Shown: positions 26,270-35,501, counted from the first letter of the stretch. The stretch is 64,000 bases of DNA from JAAZBA01 sp964461815 (GCA_964461815.1 CAYWVF010000005.1:1-64000); one strand, 5' to 3'. Numbers and translations are program-made. The notes: generated from the letters alone by a model not told the origin.

Positions 26270-27025
26270 ATGAATACGATAAATAAATTTGACGGTCGAG
26301 CTGAGAATTACACTGTCAGCAGACCGAGCTACTCTATTGAGCTTATAAACTACCTGTACAATGCTTCGGTACTCTCAAAGGAATCTGTTATCGCCGATAT
26401 CGGTTCGGGTACGGGAAAGCTTTCCAGGCTGCTCCTTGACATGCAGAGCAAGGTATACTGTGTAGAGCCAAACAATGATATGCGGCTTATTGCGGAGGCT
26501 GAACTGTGCAGCTATCAGAGCTTTCACTCCGTTGTCGGTGATGCGGAGCATACAACACTTGAAAATGACTTTGTTGACTGCGTTACGGCGGCACAGTCAT
26601 TTCACTGGTTTGATACAGTGAAATTCAAGCGTGAGTGTATACGTATCACAAAGTCTCACGGCAAGGCGGTGCTGGTATGGAACGTTAGAGACTGCGAGGA
26701 TGAGCGAAATGCGGAATGGCACAGCGTATTTTCACTCTTCTGCCCGAGCTTTAAGGGCTTCAGCAACGGTCTGGTACAGGACGATGAGAGAATAAAGCTT
26801 TTCTTCGATAAGGGCTGTGAGTATGCAGCCTTTGACCATCCGCTGATATTCGACAGGGATAATTTTATAAAAAGGAGCCTATCAAGCTCATATTCTCTGC
26901 AAAAAGGCGATAAAGACTATGAAAAATACATTTTTTCGTTAAACGAGCTGTTTGACAGGTATGAAACCAACGGATATATCTCGATCCCAAACAGGTCTGT
27001 AGCATATATCGGCACTGTCAGGTAG
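26270..27025 (+). CDS. Class I SAM-dependent methyltransferase
   Basis: A 251-residue protein with the SAM-binding motif VIADIGSGTGKLSRLLL, acidic strand end VYCVEPNNDM, GDAEHTTLENDFVDCVTAAQ and SFHWFD. This pattern matches methyltransferases of the Methyltransf_11 type that act on small molecules. No ribosome site of strength is visible before ATG, and only 11 bp separate it from the NUDIX gene, so translation may be coupled. Confidence 0.85.
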   Translation: MNTINKFDGRAENYTVSRPSYSIELINYLYNASVLSKESVIADIGSGTGKLSRLLLDMQSKVYCVEPNNDMRLIAEAELCSYQSFHSVVGDAEHTTLENDFVDCVTAAQSFHWFDTVKFKRECIRITKSHGKAVLVWNVRDCEDERNAEWHSVFSLFCPSFKGFSNGLVQDDERIKLFFDKGCEYAAFDHPLIFDRDNFIKRSLSSSYSLQKGDKDYEKYIFSLNELFDRYETNGYISIPNRSVAYIGTVR

Positions 27026-27055
27026 CTTTCTGTAAAAGCATTCGGAGGTAACACT

Positions 27056-27460
27056 ATGTGGAACAAATTATACGCTGCTGCACTCAAGGTACAAAACGGC
27101 AGGACGATCTCTCCCTTTATAGATGCAGGTGGAGTTGCAGCCGCCATACTTACAAAGCAAGGGAACATCTACGTCGGAGTGTGCATCGACACCTCATCAT
27201 CGCTCGGAATGTGTGCTGAGCGAAATGCGATAGCAAATATGATAACAAACGGTGAAAGCAAGATCGATAAGGTCGTTGCGGTGATGCCCGATGGCAGAGT
27301 CGGCCCTCCGTGCGGTGCTTGCCGTGAATATATGATGCAGCTGGACAAGGACAGCGGAGACATTGAGATACTTCTTGACCTTGATACTAAAAAAACAGTC
27401 AGATTAAAGGAGCTTATCCCCGATTGGTGGGGAGTTGACAGATTCAACAATGCTGAATGA
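27056..27460 (+). CDS. Cytidine deaminase-like protein
   Basis: A 134-residue zinc deaminase. GMCAERNAIANM gives the C-A-E motif (zinc ligand and catalytic Glu) and PPCGACREYMMQ gives the PCxxC ligands. Length fits free-standing cytidine deaminase or blasticidin-S deaminase-like members. Likely role: pyrimidine salvage, or detoxification of nucleoside analogues. A GGAGG site precedes it. Confidence 0.88.
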   Translation: MWNKLYAAALKVQNGRTISPFIDAGGVAAAILTKQGNIYVGVCIDTSSSLGMCAERNAIANMITNGESKIDKVVAVMPDGRVGPPCGACREYMMQLDKDSGDIEILLDLDTKKTVRLKELIPDWWGVDRFNNAE

Positions 27461-27469
27461 GGTACGAAA

Positions 27470-28162
27470 ATGGATATAGCTTTACATTATCTTGAAAAGG
27501 GCAGCGGTGAGCCTCTTATTCTTCTGCACGGTAACGGCGAAAGCAGCTCCTGCTTTGAAAATCAGCTCGAATATTTCAGCAGCAAATACCGTGTGATCGC
27601 ACTCGATACGAGAGGTCACGGTAAGTCACCTCGAGGTACCGCACCGTTCACCATAGAGCAGTTCGCATGTGATCTGTACGACTTCATGATGGAGCATTCA
27701 CTCCCATCCGCTATTATTCTCGGCTTTTCTGACGGTGCGAATATTGCTATGAAATTTGCTTTGAAGCATCCCGATATGGTGAGAGCGTTGATACTGAACG
27801 GCGGAAACCTGAACCCCGGCGGTGTGAAGCGGACTGTGCAGCTGCCGATAGAGCTTGGCTACAGGATAGCAGGTCTGTTCGCCTCACGCTCACCCGATGC
27901 CAAGAGGAATACCGAAATGCTGAGCTTGATGGTCAATGAGCCTGACATTTCACCTTGTGAGCTTTCGCAGATCAAAGCACCTACCCTCGTCATTTGCGGA
28001 ACAAAGGATATGATAAAGAAGTCGCATACAAAAAAGATCGCCGAGAGCATACCGAATGCAAAATTATCTGTTATTCCCGGAGATCATTTTATCGTATACA
28101 AGCGTCCATGCGAGTTTGACCATGAGGTGGAGTCATTTTTGACCGATGCGATCCCGATGTAG
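27470..28162 (+). CDS. Alpha/beta hydrolase
   Basis: A 230-residue alpha/beta-fold hydrolase: oxyanion loop LILLHGNGESS, RVIALDTRGHGKSPRG, nucleophile elbow LGFSDGAN with Ser87, an Asp-bearing strand LVICGTKDMIKK and a His in PGDHFIVYK near 205, so the triad is complete. The substrate is unknown; esters or lactones are likely. It starts 10 bp after the deaminase gene and ends the run. Confidence 0.88.
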   Translation: MDIALHYLEKGSGEPLILLHGNGESSSCFENQLEYFSSKYRVIALDTRGHGKSPRGTAPFTIEQFACDLYDFMMEHSLPSAIILGFSDGANIAMKFALKHPDMVRALILNGGNLNPGGVKRTVQLPIELGYRIAGLFASRSPDAKRNTEMLSLMVNEPDISPCELSQIKAPTLVICGTKDMIKKSHTKKIAESIPNAKLSVIPGDHFIVYKRPCEFDHEVESFLTDAIPM

Positions 28163-28195
28163 CATAAGCATCTCGTTTTTACTCAAGCTCTAGAT

Positions 28196-28236
28196 AATAA
28201 GCCTCAGCCGATACATTATCGACTGAGGCTTATTTT
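28196..28236. terminator. Bidirectional terminator
   Basis: A 17-bp stem (28196-28212, 28218-28234; one mismatch) with a 5-nt loop and A/T-rich ends lies between the convergent hydrolase and flavin reductase genes. Confidence 0.82.
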
Positions 28237-28242
28237 GATTTA

Positions 28243-28800
28243 TTACTTCAATGCAGCACCGTCGCTAAAGGCATTTCCGACCTTTTCACCCAGCGCATAA
28301 TATGCGTGATTCATTCCATCGTAGGTGATCGGGCGAAGCTTTGCAGGATCGATTTTTCCGTCTGTCAGAATGCTCTCGTCTGCACAGACGTTGATTATCT
28401 CGCCCAGCACACGGCATTTTTCCGGATCGTAGCTTATGAGCTTGCATTCAACTGTCATCGGCAGCTCCTCGATTATCGGAGCGTCTACGAATTCACTCTT
28501 TACAGTATGGAAGCCTGCCTTCTCCAGCTTATTCGGCACATCGTTTCCCGAAACTATCCCTACAAAATCGCACGCAACGACTGTATCCACTGTCGCCATG
28601 CTGACTGTAAATGCCTTTCTTGCAAGCATGTTCTTTACTGTCTTGTGCTCTGCGCTCAGACACATGGATATCTCATTGCTCTCGCTTATGCCGCCCCATG
28701 CAGCGTTCATTGCATCGGGTGTGCCGTCCTTGTCATAAGTGCCGATAATAAATACAGGCTGCGGATATACTAACGGCTTTGCTCCAAAATTCTTTCTCAT
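28243..28800 (-). CDS. Flavin reductase-like FMN-binding split-barrel protein
   Basis: A 185-residue protein of the flavin reductase domain family: PQPVFIIGTYDKDGTPDAMN, WGGISESNEISMCLSAEHKT, KAFTVSMATVDTVVACDFVG. It binds FMN and probably supplies reduced flavin or acts as an oxidoreductase. An AAAGGAG site precedes ATG. It lies 13 bp behind the aldo/keto reductase and is co-transcribed with it from the MerR-type promoter. Confidence 0.87.
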   Translation of the reverse strand: MRKNFGAKPLVYPQPVFIIGTYDKDGTPDAMNAAWGGISESNEISMCLSAEHKTVKNMLARKAFTVSMATVDTVVACDFVGIVSGNDVPNKLEKAGFHTVKSEFVDAPIIEELPMTVECKLISYDPEKCRVLGEIINVCADESILTDGKIDPAKLRPITYDGMNHAYYALGEKVGNAFSDGAALK

Positions 28801-28813
28801 ACTTATTTCTCCT

Positions 28814-29701
28814 TTACCAATTCTTTTTATCTTTAGTGCAGTCGTGCTGCTTTTTACGTTCCTCTACCATTTTTATGAACCATTCTACCATATTCGGGTC
28901 AGTGTGAGAGAAGAAGCTGCTCTGCTTTTTGTCGAGTGCTGCGATCGCTGACATATCCTCATCGCTCAATGTAAAATCAAACACGTCAATGTTTTCTCTC
29001 ATGCGTTCTATATGCGTAGACTTTGGTATCACAACAATGCCGCGCTGTAAATGCCAGCGCAGTATCACCTGCGCCGTTGTTTTACCGTACTTTTCTGCGA
29101 TAGTCTTCAGCTCCGGGATGTTGAACATATCTCCCCTGCCCTCACCGAAGGGTGCCCATGCCTCGGGCTGTATACCGTACTTATCATACCATGTCATTGC
29201 CTTGAGCTGCTGATTATGCGGATGTATCTCCACCTGATTTACCATAGGCTTGATACGATTGAAGGATGCAAAGTCGATCATACGATCAACATAGAAGTTT
29301 GAAATACCTATTGCACGAAGCTTGCCCTCATCATACAGCTCCTCCAACGCTCTGTATGCACCGTATGCATCTCCGAACGGCTGATGCAGCAGACACAGAT
29401 CAAGGTAGTCCACCTGTAGCTTTCGCATCGACTCCAGTACAGACGCACGTGCCGCTTCATAACCATAATGCTCTATCCAGACCTTAGTCGTCAGGAATAT
29501 CTCGTCTCTCGGAATACCGCTTTTTGCTATCGCACATCCTACCTCTTCCTCATTGAAATAGCTCTGAGCGGTATCTATGAGTCGATAGCCGACCTTTAAT
29601 GCATCGCTTACACAGCGTTCGCACTCGTCCTTCGTAACTTGATAGACGCCATAGCCGAGCTGAGGCATCTTCACACCGTTTGAAAGTGTAATATAATTCA
29701 T
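28814..29701 (-). CDS. Aldo/keto reductase
   Basis: A 295-residue NADPH-dependent reductase. YRLIDTAQSYFNEEEVG contains catalytic Asp and Tyr, TTKVWIEHYGY holds the Lys, and LLHQPFGD the His. The C-terminal VIPKSTHIERMRENIDVFDF is the NADP-binding loop of diketogulonate-reductase-like members. It reduces aldehydes or ketones. A GGGAGGAT site precedes ATG. It is divergent from a merR-type gene, and its promoter has the 19-bp spacer that MerR proteins require. Confidence 0.9.
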   Translation of the reverse strand: MNYITLSNGVKMPQLGYGVYQVTKDECERCVSDALKVGYRLIDTAQSYFNEEEVGCAIAKSGIPRDEIFLTTKVWIEHYGYEAARASVLESMRKLQVDYLDLCLLHQPFGDAYGAYRALEELYDEGKLRAIGISNFYVDRMIDFASFNRIKPMVNQVEIHPHNQQLKAMTWYDKYGIQPEAWAPFGEGRGDMFNIPELKTIAEKYGKTTAQVILRWHLQRGIVVIPKSTHIERMRENIDVFDFTLSDEDMSAIAALDKKQSSFFSHTDPNMVEWFIKMVEERKKQHDCTKDKKNW

Positions 29702-29762
29702 AGCCTTATCCTCCCTTTTTTCATGTCGCCACTTGCGCTATCCATGTGAGCCTGCTATAATA

Positions 29763-29793
29763 ATCATAGCACCTGAACCTAACTTCAGGTCAA
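29763..29793 (-). promoter_or_regulatory. MerR-type promoter of the aldo/keto reductase operon
   Basis: On the minus strand TTGACC (29793-29788), a 19-bp spacer and TATGAT (29768-29763). The spacer contains the perfect dyad ACCTGAA-CCTAAC-TTCAGGT (29771-29777, 29784-29790). A 19-bp spacer with a central dyad is the signature of MerR-activated promoters. Confidence 0.85.
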
Positions 29794-29929
29794 TAGGTAT
29801 TGGGAAAATAAATGTAAATATTCTGTTAGTATAGTACTCTGCATTTTCCCTACAAAGCACACGCATGAAAGCTACAGTAAATTACAATGAAAGGATATAT
29901 ACCTTGCATAGCAGGGTACGGTTACACAC

Positions 29930-30367
29930 ATGTATACGATAGGACAGATATCCGAGATGTTTGGTCTTCCGATCTCAACTCTACGCTATTACGACAGGCA
30001 GGGACTTTTCCCCGGTATGGAGCGCACCTCGGGTATACGCAGATTTGGTGACAGAGAGGTAGAAACGCTGCGTATCATTGAGTGCTTGAAACGATCCGGA
30101 CTCGACCTTAAGGATATAAAGCAGTTCATTGACTGGTGCGGACAGGGAGCCGCTACATATGAGCAGCGAAGAGAGCTTTTCGTAAAGCAGAAGAAAGCCG
30201 TTGAAGCGGAGATAACTCATCTGAATAAGGTGCTTGACATGCTGAGATTCAAATGCTGGTTCTACGAGCAGTGCGTTTCGGACGGAACGGATGAGAACGC
30301 CAGAAAGCTCCTACCCGACCGATTGCCCGAGGATATCCAAAAAGCATACGACAATGCACATAAGTAA
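29930..30367 (+). CDS. MerR-family transcriptional regulator
   Basis: A 145-residue activator: YTIGQISEMFGLPISTLRYY helix-turn-helix, then DRQGLFPGMERTSGIRRFGD and VETLRIIECLKRSGLDLKDI, as in the family. The C-terminal half is a dimerisation coiled coil with sparse Cys (CWFYEQC), which could sense aldehydes or oxidants. No metal-binding loop is obvious. It is divergent from the aldo/keto reductase operon and is the likely activator at the 19-bp-spacer promoter between them. Confidence 0.9.
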   Translation: MYTIGQISEMFGLPISTLRYYDRQGLFPGMERTSGIRRFGDREVETLRIIECLKRSGLDLKDIKQFIDWCGQGAATYEQRRELFVKQKKAVEAEITHLNKVLDMLRFKCWFYEQCVSDGTDENARKLLPDRLPEDIQKAYDNAHK

Positions 30368-30381
30368 GCACCTCGACCGAC

Positions 30382-31278
30382 TTATATCTTATTGACGCTG
30401 CTCTGGTACAGGTCTACTATCTCCTTTAGTACCTCCAGGTGTGAAAAATCCTTATTGTATGCTATATTCATCTCACGCATCATCGTGAGATTTTCGATCG
30501 GCAATATCGTAAGCTTGCCCTTTTTCACATCGCTTATACAAACGCTTCTCGGAAGGATAGATATCCCAAAGTCCTTTCTTATAAGCTCCTTTATCGTCGC
30601 AACGTTATCGACCTCAAGTGAAACGTTGAAGTTCTCTATCGATTCATTCATGCTTATCAGAGTTGCCTCAAACAGCTGCCTTGTCGCAGACGTCGGTAGG
30701 CGCAGGATCATGTGTTCCTTTTTCAGCTCATTCACCGTGACCATAGAATGCTTCGCCAGCGGATTGTCATTATTCAACACACATACAAGATAATCGGTGT
30801 CTACCATGAAATAATTCAGCTTCGAGGACAACCGTTTTCCCTCCACGATAGCTATATCCAGCTCGTAATTTTCAAGCATATTATAAAGATTATTTATCGT
30901 GTCAGTAATTATCGTTATACTTATGTGAGAATATTGGTTGACATATCTCGCCAGTATCTCCGAGATCGTATTGTTCTCGGAGGTGTGAGTAATGCCGACA
31001 CGAAATCGTGAAACATGCTTTTGCTCGTCTGCTATCTTTGAAAGCATCTTTTCGTGTAGTGCTTTCAGTCTTCTTGCGTACGTTACAGCAATTTCACCCT
31101 CAGGAGTAAGCTTAAAATCACCTTTGCCACGCAAAAACAGCTTTGCATTGCATTCTTTTTCCAGCTGATTGATGTGATTGCTCACTGCCGGCTGCGTAAG
31201 TGAGAGTATCTCGGCAGCCTTTGTGAAATTTTTGCATTCCGCAACCACAAGCAGCGTTTCAAGCTTTACGTCAAGCAT
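30382..31278 (-). CDS. LysR-family transcriptional regulator
   Basis: Starting at MLDVKLETLL gives 298 residues, the usual LysR length, with GGAG 10 nt upstream. The frame extends 14 codons further but without a ribosome site. The helix-turn-helix is FTKAAEILSLTQPAVSNHIN, followed by a substrate-binding domain (RVGITHTSENNTISEILARY, DIAIVEGKRL, GISILPRSVC). It is divergent from the antiporter gene at 31572, a likely target, although LysR proteins also regulate distant genes. The inducer is unknown. Confidence 0.87.
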   Translation of the reverse strand: MLDVKLETLLVVAECKNFTKAAEILSLTQPAVSNHINQLEKECNAKLFLRGKGDFKLTPEGEIAVTYARRLKALHEKMLSKIADEQKHVSRFRVGITHTSENNTISEILARYVNQYSHISITIITDTINNLYNMLENYELDIAIVEGKRLSSKLNYFMVDTDYLVCVLNNDNPLAKHSMVTVNELKKEHMILRLPTSATRQLFEATLISMNESIENFNVSLEVDNVATIKELIRKDFGISILPRSVCISDVKKGKLTILPIENLTMMREMNIAYNKDFSHLEVLKEIVDLYQSSVNKI

Positions 31279-31455
31279 CAACATATATCTCCATCCATAA
31301 ATCAAATTTATAAATGCCAAAAAAATAATAAGTTGACATTATAGTGACTTTAGTATATCATATATTACATTGAATTACAAGGAAAATCTTCCGACAGCGC
31401 TTGTAAATTTTATGTTTTTATGAATATCGTTTTTTTTGCTGCGATCATCATAAAT

Positions 31456-31513
31456 GCGCACAGGCTATCTCTCGTAGCTCACTTGACAGTGGTTACTATA
31501 GCCTGCGCTTTTT
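31456..31513 (+). promoter_or_regulatory. Leader hairpin before the antiporter gene
   Basis: The arms GCGCACAGGCTAT (31456-31468) and ATAGCCTGCGC (31498-31508) pair with a 2-nt bulge and are followed by TTTTTAC. It looks like a terminator in the 5' leader, 60 bp before the gene, so it may be an attenuator. No known riboswitch was recognised. Confidence 0.45.
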
Positions 31514-31571
31514 ACTTCTTTTTGCATATTTTACGTATATAAAAATATAATGACCTTGGGAGGTATTTGAA

Positions 31572-33023
31572 ATGTTAAACCCGCTTTACGAAAAGTTGGG
31601 CGCGCAATCCAACGTTGCGATCATAATTATTTCAATTGCGCTTATGCTGCTATGCGGTTTCCTTATGACCCGCGTCACAAAGAAGCTAAAGCTTCCGAAT
31701 GTTACGGCATATATCGTTACCGGTATCCTGATCGGTCCGTTCTGTCTTGATCTCATTCCGCAGACCATTATTGACGGAACAGCGTTTCTTGCTGATATCG
31801 CACTTGCATTTATTGCATTCAGTACAGGCGAATTTTTCAAGCTTTCAAAGCTTAAAAACAGCATTGGCAAGGTCATTGTGATCACGCTGGCGGAGGCTCT
31901 TGCCGCTTCATTATTCGTATTTGTGCTGACATATTGGATATTGCATTTAAACCTCGCTTTCTCTATCGTGCTTGCGGCGCTTGCATCTGCTACCGCCCCG
32001 GCATCTACAATGATGACGATACGTCAAACAGGCTCTAAGGGTGATTTTGTTGACACTCTTTTACAGGTAGTTGCATATGATGATATCGTTGCACTGCTTG
32101 CATACAGCATTGCGATCTCCGTTGCAGTCACCTCTATCACAGGTGAAGCGTTCAGCTTTGCAAACATCTCTATCCCGATCATTAAAAACCTCGGAGTGCT
32201 CGTTCTGGGCGGTCTGTTCGGACTGCTCATGAAGCTGCTCATACATAGAAAAAGATCTACCGACAATCGTCTTATCATTTCCGTTGCACTTCTGTTTGCA
32301 TTCTGCGGTGTTTGTGCCGCTATGGACGTCTCCCCTCTGCTCGGCTGTATGTCCATGGGTACAGTCTACATCAACGTCACCGACGACGACAAGCTTTTCA
32401 AGCAGCTCAATTACTTCAGTCCGCCTATTTTGCTTTTATTCTTCGTTCGCTCCGGCTTATCCTTTGATCTGAAAGCACTCGTCAATCAGTCAGGTGCTAT
32501 CGGCGGCGTATCACTGCTTCTCATAGGCGTACTGTACTTTATCGTTCGTATCGCAGGTAAATATGTAGGTGCATTTTTCGGATGTCTGGCTGTAAAAAAG
32601 CCGGCTAAAACTCGAAACTATCTGGGACTTGCGCTCATACCTCAGGCAGGTGTTGCGATAGGTCTTGCAGCACTCGGTGCACGAACCTTAGGCGGTGAGA
32701 CAGGCAATGCACTTGAAACAATCATCCTCGCTTCGAGCGTTCTATACGAGCTTATAGGCCCTGCCTGTGCAAAGCTGTCACTTTACTTATCCAATTCATA
32801 TTCAACAAAGCTTGAGGATATCGTACCGCTTGAAGAACCTAAGACGGAGACTGAGCGTAAAAACACAGTTGAAGAGCTTATCGAGCGTATACAGATCATC
32901 CAGAAGGAGCTTAAGGAAGAAAAAATCAGCGAGGAGGAGCGTGCATTTACAGAAGCGGCAGAGGAGCTCGACGAGTTTTTACCGCACCACGCCTATCTTG
33001 CTTCGGGAGGTAAAAGAAAATGA
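31572..33023 (+). CDS. CPA2-family cation:proton antiporter
   Basis: A 483-residue membrane protein with about 12 helices of the Na+/H+ exchanger fold (KLKLPNVTAYIVTGILIGP at the start, and the ion-site motif VVAYDDIVALLAY with paired Asp). The C-terminal about 70 residues are a charged helical tail (VEELIERIQIIQKELKEEKI). It exchanges K+ or Na+ for protons across the membrane and helps in pH or turgor control. A GGGAGG site precedes it. It overlaps the next gene by 4 bp, so the pair forms one unit. Confidence 0.88.
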   Translation: MLNPLYEKLGAQSNVAIIIISIALMLLCGFLMTRVTKKLKLPNVTAYIVTGILIGPFCLDLIPQTIIDGTAFLADIALAFIAFSTGEFFKLSKLKNSIGKVIVITLAEALAASLFVFVLTYWILHLNLAFSIVLAALASATAPASTMMTIRQTGSKGDFVDTLLQVVAYDDIVALLAYSIAISVAVTSITGEAFSFANISIPIIKNLGVLVLGGLFGLLMKLLIHRKRSTDNRLIISVALLFAFCGVCAAMDVSPLLGCMSMGTVYINVTDDDKLFKQLNYFSPPILLLFFVRSGLSFDLKALVNQSGAIGGVSLLLIGVLYFIVRIAGKYVGAFFGCLAVKKPAKTRNYLGLALIPQAGVAIGLAALGARTLGGETGNALETIILASSVLYELIGPACAKLSLYLSNSYSTKLEDIVPLEEPKTETERKNTVEELIERIQIIQKELKEEKISEEERAFTEAAEELDEFLPHHAYLASGGKRK

Positions 33024-33730
33024 TGGATCCTATTGCAAATCTGCTCGGCGAATGGTCACAAACCATAAACAGCTTCAGTATTCTGTTCAGGATCGTGCTG
33101 TCCGTGATCCTTGCAGCCGTTATCGGCTGTGAGCGTTCCAGTAAGCGTCATTCAGCCGGACTTCGTACATTTATTCTCGTATCCCTTGCAATGACCGTTA
33201 CTATGATACTCGACGAATACTTTGCCGGTACAGATACATATGCTCTGTCCTGCTCAGGCATTATCGGTGTTGCTATCATCAGCGTACATTCACTGCTTGT
33301 CAGCTCCAGAAGTCAGATCAAGGGCTTGACTACAGCCGCAGGTCTTTGGACATGTGCTATTATCGGTCTTTCGGTAGGTGCAGGCTACTACACCGTTACC
33401 ATGATCTCCTTCCTTGTACTTCTCAGCTGTCTCTCGATACTCCCCTCTCTTGAGCGATATCTTAAAAACCGTTCAAATCACTTTGAGATACATCTTGAGC
33501 TGAAAAACAGCAGCTATCTGCACAACTTCGTCACCACTATTCGACGTCTCGGATTGAAGATAGACGACATTGAGGCTAACCCGGCATATGCAAATTCAGG
33601 GCTCAGTGTTTATACTATCTCATTATCCATCAGCAGTCCGGAGCTGAAAAAGTACAAAACACATACCGAGATCATCGAGGCTCTGGGCAGCTTAGATTAT
33701 ATTTACCATATCGAAGAGATCGGTCTTTAA
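33020..33730 (+). CDS. MgtC/SapB-family membrane protein
   Basis: A 236-residue protein with the MgtC N-terminal signature: RIVLSVILAAVIGCERSSKR, HSAGLRTFILVSLAMTVTM, and IKGLTTAAGLWTCAIIGLSV. A soluble ACT-like C-terminal domain follows from about residue 145. MgtC proteins affect Mg2+ or proton homeostasis. The ATGA overlap with the antiporter suggests a joint role in ion balance. Confidence 0.9.
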   Translation: MMDPIANLLGEWSQTINSFSILFRIVLSVILAAVIGCERSSKRHSAGLRTFILVSLAMTVTMILDEYFAGTDTYALSCSGIIGVAIISVHSLLVSSRSQIKGLTTAAGLWTCAIIGLSVGAGYYTVTMISFLVLLSCLSILPSLERYLKNRSNHFEIHLELKNSSYLHNFVTTIRRLGLKIDDIEANPAYANSGLSVYTISLSISSPELKKYKTHTEIIEALGSLDYIYHIEEIGL

Positions 33731-33763
33731 GCTTATCACTGCTTAAGTATCGGATCATAACGT

Positions 33764-33797
33764 TGCACCGCCGAAGGCATTACACTTTGGCGGTGCA
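33764..33797 (+). terminator. Terminator after MgtC-like gene
   Basis: TGCACCGCC (33764-33772) pairs with GGCGGTGCA (33789-33797), followed by TATTTATT. The remaining bases to the next promoter show no gene. Confidence 0.7.
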
Positions 33798-34012
33798 TAT
33801 TTATTCATCAAAGCATATCGATGCTCCATCTTATCTGTGATGCGGAGATACGCCGGCAGCAGCTCTGCCATACTGTTTTTGGTATTCCTTTCAACAGCTT
33901 TTCTCTATTGTACATATTCAATCATTTTTATACTTAATATATGTGATTTTTTTAAGTGTTTCTATAAAGTTTTATTTTTTTATAAAAAAGTGATGCAAAA
34001 TCATCGATAAAG

Positions 34013-34021
34013 TGGTATACT
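34013..34021 (+). promoter_or_regulatory. Extended -10 promoter of the aminotransferase gene
   Basis: TGG-TATACT at 34013-34021; the -35 region is poor (ATGCAA). The gene starts 43 bp downstream with an AAAGGAG site. Confidence 0.55.
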
Positions 34022-34064
34022 TATTGTAGCAATAAATAATTAATGCAAAGGAGAAATTAATAAC

Positions 34065-35300
34065 ATGTTTGATTTCAAAACTGCTGAAAGAATGGAGCTC
34101 GTTCATTCCGACATTCGCGGCCCGATATTTGTTGAAGCAAACAGAATGGCTGCCGAAGGTATTCCTGTAATGAAGCTTAACACAGGCAACCCGGCAACAT
34201 TCGGCTTTGGTATGCCTGACAGCGTAAGAAAAGCACTGCTTGAGAACGCAGACAAGGCTGTAGGCTACTGTGACCTTAAGGGTATGCCGGCTGCACGTCA
34301 GGCTATTTGCGAGTACCATAAGGGTAAGGGCATTCAGAATATCACTCCCGACAATATATTCATCGGAAACGGCGTAAGTGAGATCGCTTCCATGGTAACA
34401 ACCACGCTCCTTAACCCCGGCGATGAGATTCTTGTTCCTTCTCCAAGCTACTCCCTCTGGACAAATCTCACATACATTGCCGAGGCTACACCTGTTCTCT
34501 ACACATGTGACGAGCAGTCTGACTGGTACCCCGATCTCGACGATATCCGCAAGAAGATCACATCTAAAACAAAGGCTCTCCTTCTCATAAATCCGAACAA
34601 TCCGACAGGCGCTGTTTATCCCAAGGAAGTCATCGAGGGTCTTATCAAGATCGCACGTGACAATAAGCTCGTGCTCCTCTCCGACGAGATCTACGACAGA
34701 CTTGTTATGGACGGCTTAAAGCATGATTCCACAGCTGCTCTTGCTCCCGATATGCCTGTTATCACATTCAACGGACTTTCCAAGTCACATATCATCTGCG
34801 GATTCCGTTGCGGTTGGATGTGCGTATCCGGTCCGGAATGGTTCACAAAGCCCATGATCGCCGCTATTCAGAAGATGGCTGCTATGCGTCTTTGTGGTAA
34901 CGCTTTAACACAGCTCGTTATCCCTGCTGCTCTTGCCGACGATGCAAGTACACAGGCTATGATGGTACCTGGCGGACGTATTTACGAACAACGCAAGGCT
35001 ACAACAGAGGCTCTTGACAAGATCCCCGGCATAACATATGTTAAGAACCGTGCAGCATTCTACCTCTTCCCGAAGATTGACGTTAAGAAATTCAATATCG
35101 TAAGCGACAAGCAGTTTGCTATGGATGTTCTCCATGCTACGCATGTTCTTTTCATCCCGGGCAGCGGCTTCGACTGGAAAGAGCCTGACCACTTCAGACT
35201 CGTTATGCTTCCTGAGCCTGCACAGCTTACAAAGGCTATGGAATCCATCGGCAAATTCCTCGAAACATACGATCAGTCTAAGGTCGAGATCACGATCTGA
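34065..35300 (+). CDS. PLP-dependent class I/II aminotransferase (AlaT-like)
   Basis: A 411-residue fold-type I aminotransferase. PLP Lys lies in TFNGLSKSHIICGFRCGW; other marks are NTGNPATFGF, NPNNPTGAVYPKEV and SDEIYDRLVMDG. The sequence resembles alanine transaminases of the AlaT/AspC group, which move amino groups between alanine or glutamate and 2-oxo acids. It stands alone. Its stop codon lies inside the first copy of a 35-bp tandem repeat. Confidence 0.9.
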   Translation: MFDFKTAERMELVHSDIRGPIFVEANRMAAEGIPVMKLNTGNPATFGFGMPDSVRKALLENADKAVGYCDLKGMPAARQAICEYHKGKGIQNITPDNIFIGNGVSEIASMVTTTLLNPGDEILVPSPSYSLWTNLTYIAEATPVLYTCDEQSDWYPDLDDIRKKITSKTKALLLINPNNPTGAVYPKEVIEGLIKIARDNKLVLLSDEIYDRLVMDGLKHDSTAALAPDMPVITFNGLSKSHIICGFRCGWMCVSGPEWFTKPMIAAIQKMAAMRLCGNALTQLVIPAALADDASTQAMMVPGGRIYEQRKATTEALDKIPGITYVKNRAAFYLFPKIDVKKFNIVSDKQFAMDVLHATHVLFIPGSGFDWKEPDHFRLVMLPEPAQLTKAMESIGKFLETYDQSKVEITI

Positions 35301-35365
35301 CTTTGAGCTGTATTTTATTCAAACTATGTATCTGACTTTGAGCTGCTTTTTATGCAGACTATGTA
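35296..35365 (+). repeat. 35-bp tandem duplication at the aminotransferase stop
   Basis: Copies at 35296-35330 and 35331-35365 both start TCTGACTTTGAGCTG and end ACTATGTA, with several differences between. Confidence 0.75.
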
Positions 35366-35464
35366 AAGGTCTGAGGTAAAATCAGTATATCCCGATCGCT
35401 GTCCGACTTCCGAAGTGACCGCAAAAAGTCAGACGAGTATAGCGCAAATTATTACGTAGCCAAG

Positions 35465-35501
35465 AGGGCTTGCTGTCTGTGTTATGCAGACAGCAAGCCC
35501 T
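35465..35501. terminator. Strong hairpin terminator
   Basis: A perfect 15-bp stem (35465-35479, 35487-35501) with a 7-nt loop is followed by TTAGTCTTTTT. It ends the aminotransferase transcript. Confidence 0.85.

Noticed and set aside
28306..28773. 155-codon plus-strand frame opposite the flavin reductase gene
   Set aside because: Antisense shadow of a clear flavin reductase gene; no ribosome site.
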